This document shows, piece after piece, positions 27,550 through 37,210 of a stretch of 64,000 nucleotides of DNA. Source of the stretch: Acholeplasmatales bacterium (GTDB lineage Bacteria; Bacillota_I; Bacilli_A; Acholeplasmatales; Anaeroplasmataceae); NCBI GenBank assembly GCA_024690445.1, contig JAILPD010000020.1, positions 8,926-72,925 on the forward strand, given 5' to 3'. How positions within the stretch are numbered: position 1 is the first letter of the stretch; the number at the start of each line of letters is the position of its first letter. The position numbers were made by a program, and so were the translations under genes. The notes under the pieces were generated by a model, which saw only the letters and a list, made by a program, of their open reading frames with translations, was not told the origin of the DNA and searched no databases.

Positions 27550-30126
27550 ATGGGAAAAAATCGTTTATTTATTTTATCTTGTGAAAAAAACATTTCAAAT
27601 GAGCTAGCAAATTCTGGATTTCAAATCAAGGATTGTGAAGGAAACGATGAAAAGAAAATAAGAGCCGGCATCTTACGTTCTGATGCCATTTTGAACGTCG
27701 TTACTTTAGAAGCACTTAAGAAAAATGAGTATTATGAAGCTGTTAAGGTAGCAAATTCTAACTTAAGAGGAAAGCCTTCAATTAACGTAATTTGTGATGA
27801 ATCAATTGATGATTTATTTGAAAAGGTATTCGCTGATGATGATTTATCAGATGATATTATTTTAGCTGCAGATGAATTAAAGAGTGAATTACATGAATAT
27901 GTTTTATATCCATCTTTAGAAAATGTTGTTTCTGAACTTGCTAAAAATGGTATTGAGCCTAATGAAAGTTTAGATAAGGCTGAAGAACCTAAGGAAGAAA
28001 CAAAACCTGAAGAGGAAGAAACTCCTATTCAAGAAGAAACTAAGTCTGAAGATGAAACACCTATTGAGGAAGAAACTCCTGTTCAAGAAGAAGCTGAAAC
28101 TGAAGAAACAGAACCTGTAGATGAAAATTCAGCTCAAGATGAAACACCTCTTGAAGAGGCAGAGCCTGAACAAGACGAAGACAAAGTCGAAGAAATAGAG
28201 TCTAAAGAGGAAAGTCCTGTTGAAGAGTTTGCTGAAGAAGGAACTCCAACTGAAGAGACTGAAACTGCTGAGGAAGAAACAGTTGAAGAACCAAGTGAAG
28301 AGTTAGATGTTGAAGAAGATATAGTTGAAGAGGAACCTATTGAGGAAGAACCAGTTATTGAAGAGGTTGATGATCCTAATAAGGTTGCTGTTGCTATTCA
28401 ATTATTTGATAATGAACAATATGATAGAGCATTTGAAGTATTTAGTGAAACAAAGGGTAATTCTATTGCTTTAGAATATTTAGGTTATATGTTTATTAAT
28501 GGTCTTGGTACAGAAGTTAATCAAGAAGAAGGCTTCAATTGTTATAAGAAGTCAGTAGAAATGGGTAATAATCATGCTTCTTCTGGTTTAGCTGATTGTT
28601 ATTATTATGGATATGGTACTGAGATTGATACATTAGAAGCATTAAAGAATTATCAAGATGATCCAGATCAAGATGATGATGTTTTATTACATATAGCTAA
28701 TTGTTGTTATTATGGAGATATAAATACTATAGATTACCAAAGAGCATTAGAATTATATTCATATTTAAGTGATAAGAATGATGATTTAATCATTCCTTAT
28801 AATATGGCAACAATCTATAGAGATGGTAATGGTGTTAAGCAAGACTATGAAAAAGCATTTAGGATTTTCTCTGAATTAGCTAGTCAGGATTACGCTAAGG
28901 CTGAAAATGATTTAGGTAATTTATATAGAGATGGTCTTGGAGTAGAACAAGATATTAGACAAGCTGTTATGCTTTATGCTGATGCTGCAAAGAAGGGTGA
29001 GCCTTCTGCACTTAAGAATTTAGGTGACTGCTATTTAGATGGTCTTGGAGTTAAGCAAGATAAGGCTAAGGCTGTTGCTTATTATAGAAAGGCCGCAAAC
29101 CTAAAGAGTGGTGCCGCTGCTTTTGAATTAGCTAATTTATACGAAAAGGGTGATGGAGTTGACATTTCACCTGATATGGCATTTAAGTATTTTACTGAAT
29201 CAGCAGAACAAGGATATGCTGAAGGCCAGGCAGAATTAGCTAGACATTATTATTTCGGATATGGCACAGCTAGAGATAATAATAAGACATTCTATTGGTA
29301 TAAGAAGGCTGCAGAGCAGGGAAATCCAACAGGTATTTATGAATTAGCATTATGCTACCATAATGGTACTGGTGTTGAGGCTAATGATAATTTAGCTAAA
29401 GAATGGTACATGAAGGCTGCTGAATTAAATGATATTGATTCAATAATCGCTATTGGTGATATTGTAAGAGTAAATGCTGAAACTGATGAGGATATTCAAG
29501 AATCAATTGAATGGTATAAGAAAGCTGCTGAATTAGGGTCAGCAAAGGGTTATTTAAATATTGCTGAATGTTATTTATATGGTATTGGTGTTGCTAAAGA
29601 TCCATCTGAAGCATTTAAGTATTATCAACAGGCTGCATTAACTGAATCACCAGTTGCTCAAGGTAAGCTTGGAGATTGTTATTATAATGGTGATGGTGTA
29701 GTACAAAATTATAAAGAGGCAGTTAAATATTATAAGAAGGGTATTAGAAACTCTGACCCACATTCATATTACATGTTAGGTAGATGTAGTGAACAAGGTG
29801 TTGGTGGTATGACTAAGAGTAATAGAGAAGCCTTAAAGTATTATAAGCTTGCATCTGATGGTGGAGATGTTGAGGCAATGTTCTATCTTGGCGATTACTA
29901 TATGAATGAAGAGAATGCTGATCATGATATTGATGATGGCTTCAATTTAATTGAAGATGCTGCAAGAGCTAACTATACACCAGCTATCTTAAGATTAGCA
30001 TATTGCTATTATAATGGTGTTGGTATTTCTAAGGATGAGGATTATGCTCATGATTTAGCCTTAAAGGCAAAGAATCTTGGTAATCCAGAAGCTAGTGAAT
30101 TCTTAAGCCAATATTTTGGTGAATAG
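27550..30126 (+). CDS. large Sel1-repeat protein with Glu/Pro-rich linker
   Basis: 858 aa, no signal peptide or membrane segment. Residues 1-135 form a small alpha/beta domain I do not recognise (RLFILSCEKNISNEL, SDAILNVVTLEAL, SINVICDESIDDLFEKVF). Residues 140-275 are an extremely acidic, repetitive E/P/T linker (EEET and PVEE units). From about 280 to the end run some 14-15 Sel1-type repeats of 34-37 residues with the signature YxxGxGVxxDxxxAxxYYKKAA. By family knowledge such solenoids are protein-interaction scaffolds. Own promoter (TTATAATAG region) and GGAGG before the ATG; its own terminator follows. The partner is unknown. Confidence 0.88.
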   Translation: MGKNRLFILSCEKNISNELANSGFQIKDCEGNDEKKIRAGILRSDAILNVVTLEALKKNEYYEAVKVANSNLRGKPSINVICDESIDDLFEKVFADDDLSDDIILAADELKSELHEYVLYPSLENVVSELAKNGIEPNESLDKAEEPKEETKPEEEETPIQEETKSEDETPIEEETPVQEEAETEETEPVDENSAQDETPLEEAEPEQDEDKVEEIESKEESPVEEFAEEGTPTEETETAEEETVEEPSEELDVEEDIVEEEPIEEEPVIEEVDDPNKVAVAIQLFDNEQYDRAFEVFSETKGNSIALEYLGYMFINGLGTEVNQEEGFNCYKKSVEMGNNHASSGLADCYYYGYGTEIDTLEALKNYQDDPDQDDDVLLHIANCCYYGDINTIDYQRALELYSYLSDKNDDLIIPYNMATIYRDGNGVKQDYEKAFRIFSELASQDYAKAENDLGNLYRDGLGVEQDIRQAVMLYADAAKKGEPSALKNLGDCYLDGLGVKQDKAKAVAYYRKAANLKSGAAAFELANLYEKGDGVDISPDMAFKYFTESAEQGYAEGQAELARHYYFGYGTARDNNKTFYWYKKAAEQGNPTGIYELALCYHNGTGVEANDNLAKEWYMKAAELNDIDSIIAIGDIVRVNAETDEDIQESIEWYKKAAELGSAKGYLNIAECYLYGIGVAKDPSEAFKYYQQAALTESPVAQGKLGDCYYNGDGVVQNYKEAVKYYKKGIRNSDPHSYYMLGRCSEQGVGGMTKSNREALKYYKLASDGGDVEAMFYLGDYYMNEENADHDIDDGFNLIEDAARANYTPAILRLAYCYYNGVGISKDEDYAHDLALKAKNLGNPEASEFLSQYFGE

Positions 30127-30159
30127 AATATATTAATATAATTAAAAAATGTGAAAAAG

Positions 30160-30186
30160 AATCCGATTATTTTCGGATTTTTTTTA
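30160..30186 (+). terminator. terminator of the Sel1-repeat gene
   Basis: AATCCGA / TCGGATT arms (30160-30166 / 30173-30179) with a T-run to 30186. Confidence 0.85.
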
Positions 30187-30304
30187 TGATTTTGGGATTA
30201 AATTCGTTACTAAATGTGAAAAAATGTTATTACTTTCCAAATGCTTTTTTTTATAAATTTTGCGACTTATAATGAGGTCAGAAAACGAAAGTGAGGTATT
30301 GGTT

Positions 30305-32431
30305 ATGAAGAAAAAGTTTATTGGAGGAGCGCTACTTGGCTTAGCAACTATAATTACACTTGCAAGCTGTTCAGGAAGTGTAGAATCTGAAAGCGAAAGT
30401 AATAATGATAGTAATAATGTAAAAATAGATACAACAGAATTTATATTCTCTGATGAGTATGATGAATATGATGAAATGGAATCAACATTTCAAATCTCAT
30501 TAGCATCACCAGGGGTTGGTAATTTCACTCAAAATGGAAGTACATATACTATCACCGCTGGTGGTGAATATAATTTATCAGGAACATTACCTGATGGTAT
30601 GATTGTTGTTAATTCAGAAGATAGTGTAAATCCAGTTGTCCTAAATTTAAATGGTTGTACAATTACATCTAAAACAAATTCACCAATCTTTATTGAAAAC
30701 TCAGAAACGGATGTAGAAATATCAGCTAAAAATGGAACTGAAAATACTATTATTGATAGGAGAGGTTCAATTGATGAATCAGATGAATCTCAAGGTAGTG
30801 GTGCTATTTATTCCAATGTAGATTTAGAATTAAAGGGTAAAGGTACTTTAAATGTAATTGGAGCTGTAAATAATGGTATTCATTCTAAAGATGATTTAAA
30901 GATTAAAAATCAAACATTGTCAGTTAAGGCTGTAAATAATGCAATAAAAGGAAATGATTCAGTAACAATTACAAATGTTACAGGTACAGTCATTTCAGTT
31001 GGTGGAGATGGAATTAAAACAACAAGTTCTGATATATCATCTAAGGGCAATCAAAGAGGAATAATTACTATTACAGGTTCATCAGCATTAGATATTTATG
31101 CATGCTGTGATGGTATTGATGCCGCATATAATACTGAAATTACAAAAGATGAATCTGATAATGAACCAACATTAAATATTTATACAAGCTCATATTCATC
31201 TTATTCAGGAGATGTATCATCTCAATTAAGCTCATCTACTACAATGTATTTATGTTTAACAGGAACAAATTATAATTCATCTTATTACTATTATGCATAT
31301 TGTTATAATTTTGATAGCAGTAATAATAAAGTAGGTGAATGGGTTAAATTAGATTATTCAAGCCAAACATCTATTCAAAGAGGACCTGGTGGTTCATCAT
31401 CAACTACATATTATTATCTAAAAGGAACTGTTGATGCTAGCAAATATCAAAATGTACAATTCTATATTTTTACATCAAATACTACATCTGATGTAGATTA
31501 TTATGCTGCATCTACAGGTCAAACAATTAATACTACAAAGGATATGTTCCAAGTATCAAGTATAAATTCATCTACTAAGAAAATTGGTGGAGATTGGACT
31601 TCATATACTTCACAATCACAGGCTCAACAAGGTGGAATGGAACCTGGTGGAATGGGTATGATGGATCAGGGAAATACTGATAAAACAGAATACTCAACAA
31701 AGGGTATTAAGGCAGATAATGAAGTAAATATTTCTGCTGGTAATATTAAAATAGAAGCATATGATGATGCAATTCATACAAATGCTAATGTAGCATTAGA
31801 AAATAGTTCAACATCAACAGGAAATGTAAATATTTCTGGTGGTTCATTATCAATTACTTCAAAGGATGATGGTATCCATGGTGAGGGAACTGTTACATTA
31901 TCTGGTGGTAAGATTAGTGTATTAACATCTTATGAAGGAATAGAAGGACCAACAATTAATTTCACAGGCTCTCTGGTTGATATCTATGGAACTGATGATG
32001 GCGTAAATGCTGGTGGTAATTCAGGTAAAATTAATGTAACAGACGGATTCTTATTTGTAACAGTAGGTAGTGGTGATACAGATGCAATTGATTCAAATGG
32101 TACATATACTCAAACTGGTGGTATTGTAATATCCGCAGCCGGTGGTACATCAGGTACAGCAACAGCCTTAGATACAGATAGTACAGTTAGTGTTAATGGT
32201 GGTGTATTAATGTGCTTAGGAACTATTGAAAGAAGTCCATCAACTTCAGGTGTATCTACATATTCAATTCCTCAAATGTCATCAGGTAATTATACATTTA
32301 CTAAGGATTCATCAACTTATTCATTTAATTTAAAGAATTCTTATTCATCTTCAGTTATTAAATTCTATGGCGCTAGCGGCTCATATGTAATTACGAAAGG
32401 AGGTACAACTTTAACATCATTTAATATTTAA
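30305..32431 (+). CDS. Cthe_2159-type carbohydrate-binding lipoprotein
   Basis: 708 aa from ATG 30305 (GAGGT nine bases before). Signal peptide with lipobox TLASC. The body shows the repeating turns of the Cthe_2159/DUF4353 beta-helix: AVNNGIHSKDDLKI, VGGDGIKTTSSDI, ACCDGIDAAYNTEI, SKDDGIHGEGTVTLSGG, SYEGIEGPTINFTG and GTDDGVNAGG. The D-G-I/V turns are probably calcium sites. The family's founding member binds cellulose and polygalacturonate, which fits the pectin enzymes in this window. A 200-residue Ser/Tyr/Thr-rich insert (about 290-440) interrupts the helix. A GAAAACG half-site at 30281-30287 recalls the pectin-gene operators. Confidence 0.82.
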   Translation: MKKKFIGGALLGLATIITLASCSGSVESESESNNDSNNVKIDTTEFIFSDEYDEYDEMESTFQISLASPGVGNFTQNGSTYTITAGGEYNLSGTLPDGMIVVNSEDSVNPVVLNLNGCTITSKTNSPIFIENSETDVEISAKNGTENTIIDRRGSIDESDESQGSGAIYSNVDLELKGKGTLNVIGAVNNGIHSKDDLKIKNQTLSVKAVNNAIKGNDSVTITNVTGTVISVGGDGIKTTSSDISSKGNQRGIITITGSSALDIYACCDGIDAAYNTEITKDESDNEPTLNIYTSSYSSYSGDVSSQLSSSTTMYLCLTGTNYNSSYYYYAYCYNFDSSNNKVGEWVKLDYSSQTSIQRGPGGSSSTTYYYLKGTVDASKYQNVQFYIFTSNTTSDVDYYAASTGQTINTTKDMFQVSSINSSTKKIGGDWTSYTSQSQAQQGGMEPGGMGMMDQGNTDKTEYSTKGIKADNEVNISAGNIKIEAYDDAIHTNANVALENSSTSTGNVNISGGSLSITSKDDGIHGEGTVTLSGGKISVLTSYEGIEGPTINFTGSLVDIYGTDDGVNAGGNSGKINVTDGFLFVTVGSGDTDAIDSNGTYTQTGGIVISAAGGTSGTATALDTDSTVSVNGGVLMCLGTIERSPSTSGVSTYSIPQMSSGNYTFTKDSSTYSFNLKNSYSSSVIKFYGASGSYVITKGGTTLTSFNI

Positions 32432-32447
32432 TAATATTTATATAATT

Positions 32448-32485
32448 ACTTCCCAGGCTCATTGGTTTGGGAAGTTCTTTTTTTT
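32448..32485 (+). terminator. terminator after the carbohydrate-binding lipoprotein gene
   Basis: ACTTCCCA (32448-32455) pairs with TGGGAAGT (32468-32475), then TC and nine T. Confidence 0.85.
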
Positions 32486-32530
32486 CATAGATTATTATTG
32501 TATAATAATTAATGTTTGGAAGTGATTTAT

Positions 32531-33163
32531 ATGTTAAGAGAAGACATAGATGATTTTTTAAAGACAATTCCTGTAAATGTCGTTGCCGCAACTAAATATG
32601 TAGGACCTGAAGAAATGAAGGATTTATTAGCTCATGGAGTTAATAATTTTGGTGAAAATAGAGTTGAGGCATTCTTAAATAAATATGAGGCTTTAAAGGA
32701 TTATAAAGATATTAGATGGCATTTTATTGGACATCTTCAAAGAAATAAATGCAAGGATATTATTAATAAAATTGATGTATTGCATTCATTAGATTCATTA
32801 GAATTAGCTAAGATGATTGAAAAATATAGAGAAGAACCTCTTGATACATTTATTGAAGTTTCAATTAATCTTGAAGAAAATAAAAATGGTGTGGATTTTC
32901 ATAATATAGATGAATTTATGAAAGAAATATTAAAATATAAAAAGATTAATGTCGTTGGATTTATGATGATGGCTATTAAGGCTGATAGCCATGAAGATCT
33001 ATTAAAGCAATTTAAATCACTAAAATATTTAAAAGAAAGAGTTGAAAAAGATTTTAATATTAGTATGCCATATTTATCTATGGGTATGAGTGAAGATTAT
33101 AAGGAAGCTATAGAGGCTGGTAGTACTCATGTAAGACTTGGTAGAGTATTATGGAAGATGTAG
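32531..33163 (+). CDS. YggS/PLPBP-family pyridoxal-phosphate homeostasis protein
   Basis: 210 aa. Binds PLP at K22 (VVAATKYV), then the YggS signatures NFGENRVEAFLNKYEAL, WHFIGHLQRNKCKDI, SINLEENKNGV and the C-terminal SMGMSEDYKEAIEAGSTHVRLG. Buffers PLP and affects amino-acid pools; not an enzyme. ATG 32531 follows GGAAGTGA; a TTG 15 bases earlier is in frame but overlaps that site. In many Bacillota this gene (ylmE) begins the ylm cell-division cluster; here only ylmH follows, overlapping by 13 bases. Confidence 0.93.
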   Translation: MLREDIDDFLKTIPVNVVAATKYVGPEEMKDLLAHGVNNFGENRVEAFLNKYEALKDYKDIRWHFIGHLQRNKCKDIINKIDVLHSLDSLELAKMIEKYREEPLDTFIEVSINLEENKNGVDFHNIDEFMKEILKYKKINVVGFMMMAIKADSHEDLLKQFKSLKYLKERVEKDFNISMPYLSMGMSEDYKEAIEAGSTHVRLGRVLWKM

Positions 33164-33885
33164 CTAAATTTAAAAAGAGAGTAGAATCTGCGATTGAAAG
33201 AAGCTATATGGGAAATGTAGTATTATTTCCATTTTTAGATGAGACATATGGTGCTATTTTAGAAGAAATGTGTAAATATGCTAAAGCATCTTTTTCTAAA
33301 TTTGGAAAGATAATAAACGCAGATAGAAATAGATATATCTTATCACAATATGATATAGAAGATAATGATTTTAAAATTGTCATCTATCAAGTCAAATATA
33401 ATAAAAAATATTATGAGGTTAATCATAGAAATGTATTAGGCTCATTAATGGGATTAGGTATAAAAAGGGAATCCTTAGGAGATATTGTAATAAATGATGA
33501 TGGAGTATTTATTACATGTACTGAGGAAATATCTAAATTTATTGAACAAGAATTTAAATTTATTGGTAAAGCACCAATAGAATTAGAAGAATGTAATAAA
33601 ATAATTGAGAATGTAATAAGATATGAGGATAAAAATTATTTTATATCTTCACTTCGTATAGATTGTGTTATTGCAGGAATATATGGAATATCTAGAAGTG
33701 AAGCATTAGAATTTATCACAAATGGATTAGTACAGGTAAATCATATTATCAATATGAATCCATCACATGTTTTAAAAATAGATGATGTAGTTTCTGTAAG
33801 ACATAAGGGTAAATTTAAAGTTACAGCCTTGAATGGAAAGACAAGAAGCGATAGATTAAATGTTACATTATCAAAAAGAGTATAG
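33151..33885 (+). CDS. YlmH-type S4-domain RNA-binding protein
   Basis: 244 aa. N-terminal YlmH domain with NRYILSQYDIEDNDFKIVIYQVKY and HRNVLGSLMGLGIKRESLGDIVI, followed by an S4 domain (SSLRIDCVIAGIYGISRSEALEFITNGLVQVNHI, DVVSVRHKGKF). YlmH/RqcP-related proteins act in ribosome quality control or are linked to the divisome. It starts inside the yggS gene, so it is coupled. sepF and ylmG, usual in this cluster, are missing between ylmE and ylmH. Confidence 0.9.
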   Translation: MEDVAKFKKRVESAIERSYMGNVVLFPFLDETYGAILEEMCKYAKASFSKFGKIINADRNRYILSQYDIEDNDFKIVIYQVKYNKKYYEVNHRNVLGSLMGLGIKRESLGDIVINDDGVFITCTEEISKFIEQEFKFIGKAPIELEECNKIIENVIRYEDKNYFISSLRIDCVIAGIYGISRSEALEFITNGLVQVNHIINMNPSHVLKIDDVVSVRHKGKFKVTALNGKTRSDRLNVTLSKRV

Positions 33886-33894
33886 GAGAATGAT

Positions 33895-34581
33895 ATGCGA
33901 GTTGGAATAGTAGCGGCAATGAAGCCAGAGATGGAAGAAATATTAAATGAAATGGAAGATTTAGAAAGTGTTAGAATTTTTGGATCTGAATTTCATAGAG
34001 GATATATTGGAAATGTTGAAGTGGTATTAACTGAAAGCGGAATGGGAAAGGTTAATGCCGCAATAGCTACAACAATTCTAATTAGAGAATTTGAATGCTC
34101 CTTTATTATAAATACAGGTATTGCTGGTGGTACAAAGCCATTAAAACATAGAGATATTGTAATTGCTGAAAGCTTAGCATATCATGATGTTGATGCCACA
34201 ATATTTGGATATAAATATGGACAGGTACCTAGAATGCCCGCTGAATATTTAGTTAATGTTGAAAATATAATAATGATTAAATCAGTTTTAAATAAGATTG
34301 GTATTAAATATAAAACAGCAAAGGTATATACTGGTGATCAATTTGTATCTAGTATGGATGCTTTTAAAAATATTGATAATACAGTAGGAATTGTAACAGA
34401 AATGGAAGGCGCTGGTGTTGCTCAAACATGCATTAGAGCTGGGATTGATTTTATAGTATTAAGATATATATCTGATGTTATAGGAGAAGAGAATCAAGAG
34501 GAATCATATTTAGAATTTGAAAATGATATGGCTCACGAATCTGCTACAATTTGTATTAAATTATTAAAGAATTTAGGTTAA
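33895..34581 (+). CDS. mtnN: 5'-methylthioadenosine/S-adenosylhomocysteine nucleosidase
   Basis: 228 aa. Cleaves adenine from MTA and SAH. VGIVAAMKPEMEEI with the catalytic E12 region, ESGMGKVNAAIATTILI, NTGIAGG, MEGAGVAQTC (ribose-binding Met-Glu) and RYISDVIG with the catalytic Asp are all present. GGAGAATGAT before the ATG; 9 bases after ylmH and 4 bases before rnhA, so a four-gene unit yggS-ylmH-mtnN-rnhA. Confidence 0.96.
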   Translation: MRVGIVAAMKPEMEEILNEMEDLESVRIFGSEFHRGYIGNVEVVLTESGMGKVNAAIATTILIREFECSFIINTGIAGGTKPLKHRDIVIAESLAYHDVDATIFGYKYGQVPRMPAEYLVNVENIIMIKSVLNKIGIKYKTAKVYTGDQFVSSMDAFKNIDNTVGIVTEMEGAGVAQTCIRAGIDFIVLRYISDVIGEENQEESYLEFENDMAHESATICIKLLKNLG

Positions 34582-34585
34582 TAAT

Positions 34586-35167
34586 ATGAAATATTATGCG
34601 ATTAAGGATGAAACACATAAGGTAATTACAGAGACTTGGGAAGAAGCCTTATCCATCATTAAAGAATGTAAAGCTCCTAAATATAAATCATTTTCTATTA
34701 AAGAAGAGGCTTTAGCATATTTAAATGATGAGGAATATTCTGATGGAGTGACTGAGCCAAAGGCTTATATAGATGGTTCATTTAATTCAAAAACATCGGT
34801 ATATGGCTTTGGGGCTATTTTAATAATTGATAATAAAGAATACATTTTTAAAAAGGGATATGAAGAAATAGATGAATATACTGAAAATAGAAATGTTGCT
34901 GGTGAAATAAAAGCTGCTGGTTTTATTATTAATTATGCATATAAGCAAGGTATTAAGAGATTACATATCTTTTATGATTATCAAGGAATTGAGTCTTGGT
35001 ATACAAAAGAGTGGAAAGCAAATACTAAAATAGCACAAGAATATGCTAAGTTTTCTGATAATATGAACGGAAAAATAGAAGTGGTTTTCCATAAGGTAAA
35101 AAGTCATACTAATAACAAATATAATGACAAGGTAGATAAACTTGCTAAAGAAGCTGTTGGTATGTAA
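34586..35167 (+). CDS. rnhA: ribonuclease H1 with N-terminal hybrid-binding domain
   Basis: 193 aa. Degrades RNA in RNA-DNA hybrids. Residues 1-46 form the eukaryote-like hybrid-binding (viroplasmin-type) domain: KYYAIKDETHKVITETWEEALSIIKECKAPKYKSF split by conserved aromatic residues. The catalytic domain from about 58 has the DEDD set: AYIDGSF, VAGEIKAA, IFYDYQGIE and NDKVDKLAKEA. No terminator is obvious after it; 110 bp of AT-rich spacer with the promoter of the next gene follow. Confidence 0.92.
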   Translation: MKYYAIKDETHKVITETWEEALSIIKECKAPKYKSFSIKEEALAYLNDEEYSDGVTEPKAYIDGSFNSKTSVYGFGAILIIDNKEYIFKKGYEEIDEYTENRNVAGEIKAAGFIINYAYKQGIKRLHIFYDYQGIESWYTKEWKANTKIAQEYAKFSDNMNGKIEVVFHKVKSHTNNKYNDKVDKLAKEAVGM

Positions 35168-35277
35168 TTCAATAGAAAGTGTTTTCTGTTTCAAAAATTG
35201 CTTTAACTTGTTGTAAATTTGTTACATAAATATTAAAATTATATTGGTTTAATTATTATTTATTTAAAGGAGAGAGT

Positions 35278-37020
35278 ATGGTAAATATTCTAGAAGGCGT
35301 TAATCTTGGTTTCCCAGATGGCGCCTATGGTAATGTAGTAGCAATCCTTTATATTTTGTGTGGTTTAGGTATTTTCCTATTTGGTATTAACATGATGGGA
35401 TCAAGCCTAAAGGCAATGGCCGGAGATAAGATGAAGGTTATTATTGCTAAAGGTACTAATACACCAGTTAAGGGTATGCTTGTTGGTTTTGTTACAACAA
35501 TGCTTACACAATCCGCATCTGGTACATCAGCCTTAGCAGTATCACTAGTTGGTGCCGGACTTATGACATTTGGTCAAGCACTAGGAGTATTACTTGGTGC
35601 TAATATCGGTGGTACTATCTTAACAATAATCTTAGCTTTCTTTTCTCAATTTAAGATAATGCCTATTGTTTCAGTTGCATTAGTATTCATAGGTGCTACT
35701 ATGAATTTCTTTGTTAAAAAGCAAAAGGTTAATCAGATTGGTTCTGTAATACTAGGCTTTGGTTTTATTTTCCTAGGTTTAGCATTTATTGATATGTCAT
35801 TTAAGCATTTCTTAAATGATCCAACAATTAATCAAGCAATAACAGGACTATTTGAAAGCTTACAAAATGTTCCTATCTTAGGTATTTTAGTTGGTACATT
35901 ATTCACATTTGTTGTTCAATCATCTTCAGCAACAATTGGTATCGTTCAAGAATTATTTGCAGGGGCTGCAATTTCTCTAAAGGGAGCTTTAGCTATTATG
36001 CTAGGTGCTAATGTAGGTACTACTATAACAGCTTTATTAGCATCGCTTGGTTCTAATAAGACGGCTAAGAAAGTTGCCTTAGCTAATATCTTAATTAAAT
36101 TAGTCGGTGTTATTGTATTCTTTGCAATATTCGTTCCATTTAATTGGCTAACCGAAACTATCGCAAATGCACTCAATATGAATGGTCAAGTTGATGGCGT
36201 TTATAATCCATTAATTATAGCATTTGCTCACTTAGCATTTAATATCGTTAACTCGTTTGCATTCTTATTCTTATTAACACCATTAACTTATGTATGTAAT
36301 AAGCTTATTAAGACACAAGAAGGTACATCTATTGAAGATTCTCTATTGGATTACACATTGATTCAAAAATCTCCAACACTTGCTATCACATTTGTTAAGT
36401 CAGCATTAGATTATATGATTGATACTATGAATAAATCAGTTCATGTTGCTAAAAGCTTTGCCTTTAATAGAGATGAAAAGCTATTAGCTGAAGGTGCTGA
36501 ATTAGAAAAAACTATTAACTGTTTAGATAAGCGTATCCATGATTATTTAATCAAGTTAACATTAGCTAAGCTTGATAATCAAGAAACTGCTATGATTTCT
36601 AAATATTTGGATAACATTAAGGATATTGAACGTGTTGGTGACCATTGTACTAACATATTAGAATTCTTTGAAGATAGATATTCTAAGGATATGCATTTAT
36701 CAGAAGATGGTATTCAAGATTTAGAAAGCTACTTCAGTGTTTTATTAACAATGGTTGATGGAACTACTGAGGCCGTAAAGAATTGGGATAAGACTCGTGC
36801 GGTTGAAACATTACCTTATGAAGATCAAATTGACCAATTAGAAGAAGTATTACATGAACGTCATATTCATAGAGTAAATTCTGGATACTGTTCATTTATG
36901 AACACAGAGCACTACGTTGAGATTTTATCTAATGTAGAAAGAATGGGTGACCATTTAACTAATATCTTAGATTCAATTATTATTAAAGATATTACAAAAT
37001 ATGATGAATTTAATCATTAA
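35278..37020 (+). CDS. Na/Pi cotransporter-family protein with PhoU-like tail
   Basis: 580 aa. Two inverted Na_Pi_cotrans repeats in the first 340 residues with the paired motifs TQSASGTSALAVSLVGAG and VQSSSATIGIVQELFAGA, each in a re-entrant hydrophobic region. Residues about 370-580 form a helical PhoU-like domain (two related halves containing DIERVGDHCTNILEF and VERMGDHLTNILDSI). Imports or exports phosphate with sodium. AAAGGAGAGAGT precedes the ATG directly. Single gene with its own terminator. Confidence 0.93.
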   Translation: MVNILEGVNLGFPDGAYGNVVAILYILCGLGIFLFGINMMGSSLKAMAGDKMKVIIAKGTNTPVKGMLVGFVTTMLTQSASGTSALAVSLVGAGLMTFGQALGVLLGANIGGTILTIILAFFSQFKIMPIVSVALVFIGATMNFFVKKQKVNQIGSVILGFGFIFLGLAFIDMSFKHFLNDPTINQAITGLFESLQNVPILGILVGTLFTFVVQSSSATIGIVQELFAGAAISLKGALAIMLGANVGTTITALLASLGSNKTAKKVALANILIKLVGVIVFFAIFVPFNWLTETIANALNMNGQVDGVYNPLIIAFAHLAFNIVNSFAFLFLLTPLTYVCNKLIKTQEGTSIEDSLLDYTLIQKSPTLAITFVKSALDYMIDTMNKSVHVAKSFAFNRDEKLLAEGAELEKTINCLDKRIHDYLIKLTLAKLDNQETAMISKYLDNIKDIERVGDHCTNILEFFEDRYSKDMHLSEDGIQDLESYFSVLLTMVDGTTEAVKNWDKTRAVETLPYEDQIDQLEEVLHERHIHRVNSGYCSFMNTEHYVEILSNVERMGDHLTNILDSIIIKDITKYDEFNH

Positions 37021-37024
37021 TTAA

Positions 37025-37059
37025 AAAGATTTCACTTTTCTTAAGTGAAGTCTTTTTTT
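37025..37059 (+). terminator. terminator of the Na/Pi transporter gene
   Basis: 13-bp stem (37025-37037 / 37043-37055) with one wobble, a TTCTT loop and a T-run to 37059. Confidence 0.88.
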
Positions 37060-37110
37060 GTGGACTATTCATCACAAGTTATATCGGAATGGTAGAAATA
37101 TTTTCTCTTT

Positions 37111-37127
37111 TTAAGAATTATTCTTAA
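37111..37127 (+). promoter_or_regulatory. PerR/Fur-type operator
   Basis: TTAAGAAT-T-ATTCTTAA, a perfect 8-1-8 palindrome ending 6 bases before the -35. Same geometry as PerR/Fur boxes (7-1-7), though the arm sequence differs from the B. subtilis PerR box. Probably bound by the regulator it precedes. Confidence 0.75.
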
Positions 37128-37133
37128 TAAGGG

Positions 37134-37162
37134 TTGACATATAAATATAAAATTTGTATAAT
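37134..37162 (+). promoter_or_regulatory. promoter of the perR-rubrerythrin operon
   Basis: TTGACA (37134-37139), 17 bp, TATAAT (37157-37162): perfect consensus. Confidence 0.9.
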
Positions 37163-37210
37163 TTAACTAGATGTAAAGTAAGTTAATATTGATGAAAGGA
37201 AGATTTGATT

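Noticed and set aside
27550..27960. TIR domain at the head of the Sel1 protein
   Set aside because: Length and beta-alpha pattern are suggestive, but no catalytic Glu motif or BB-loop could be recognised.
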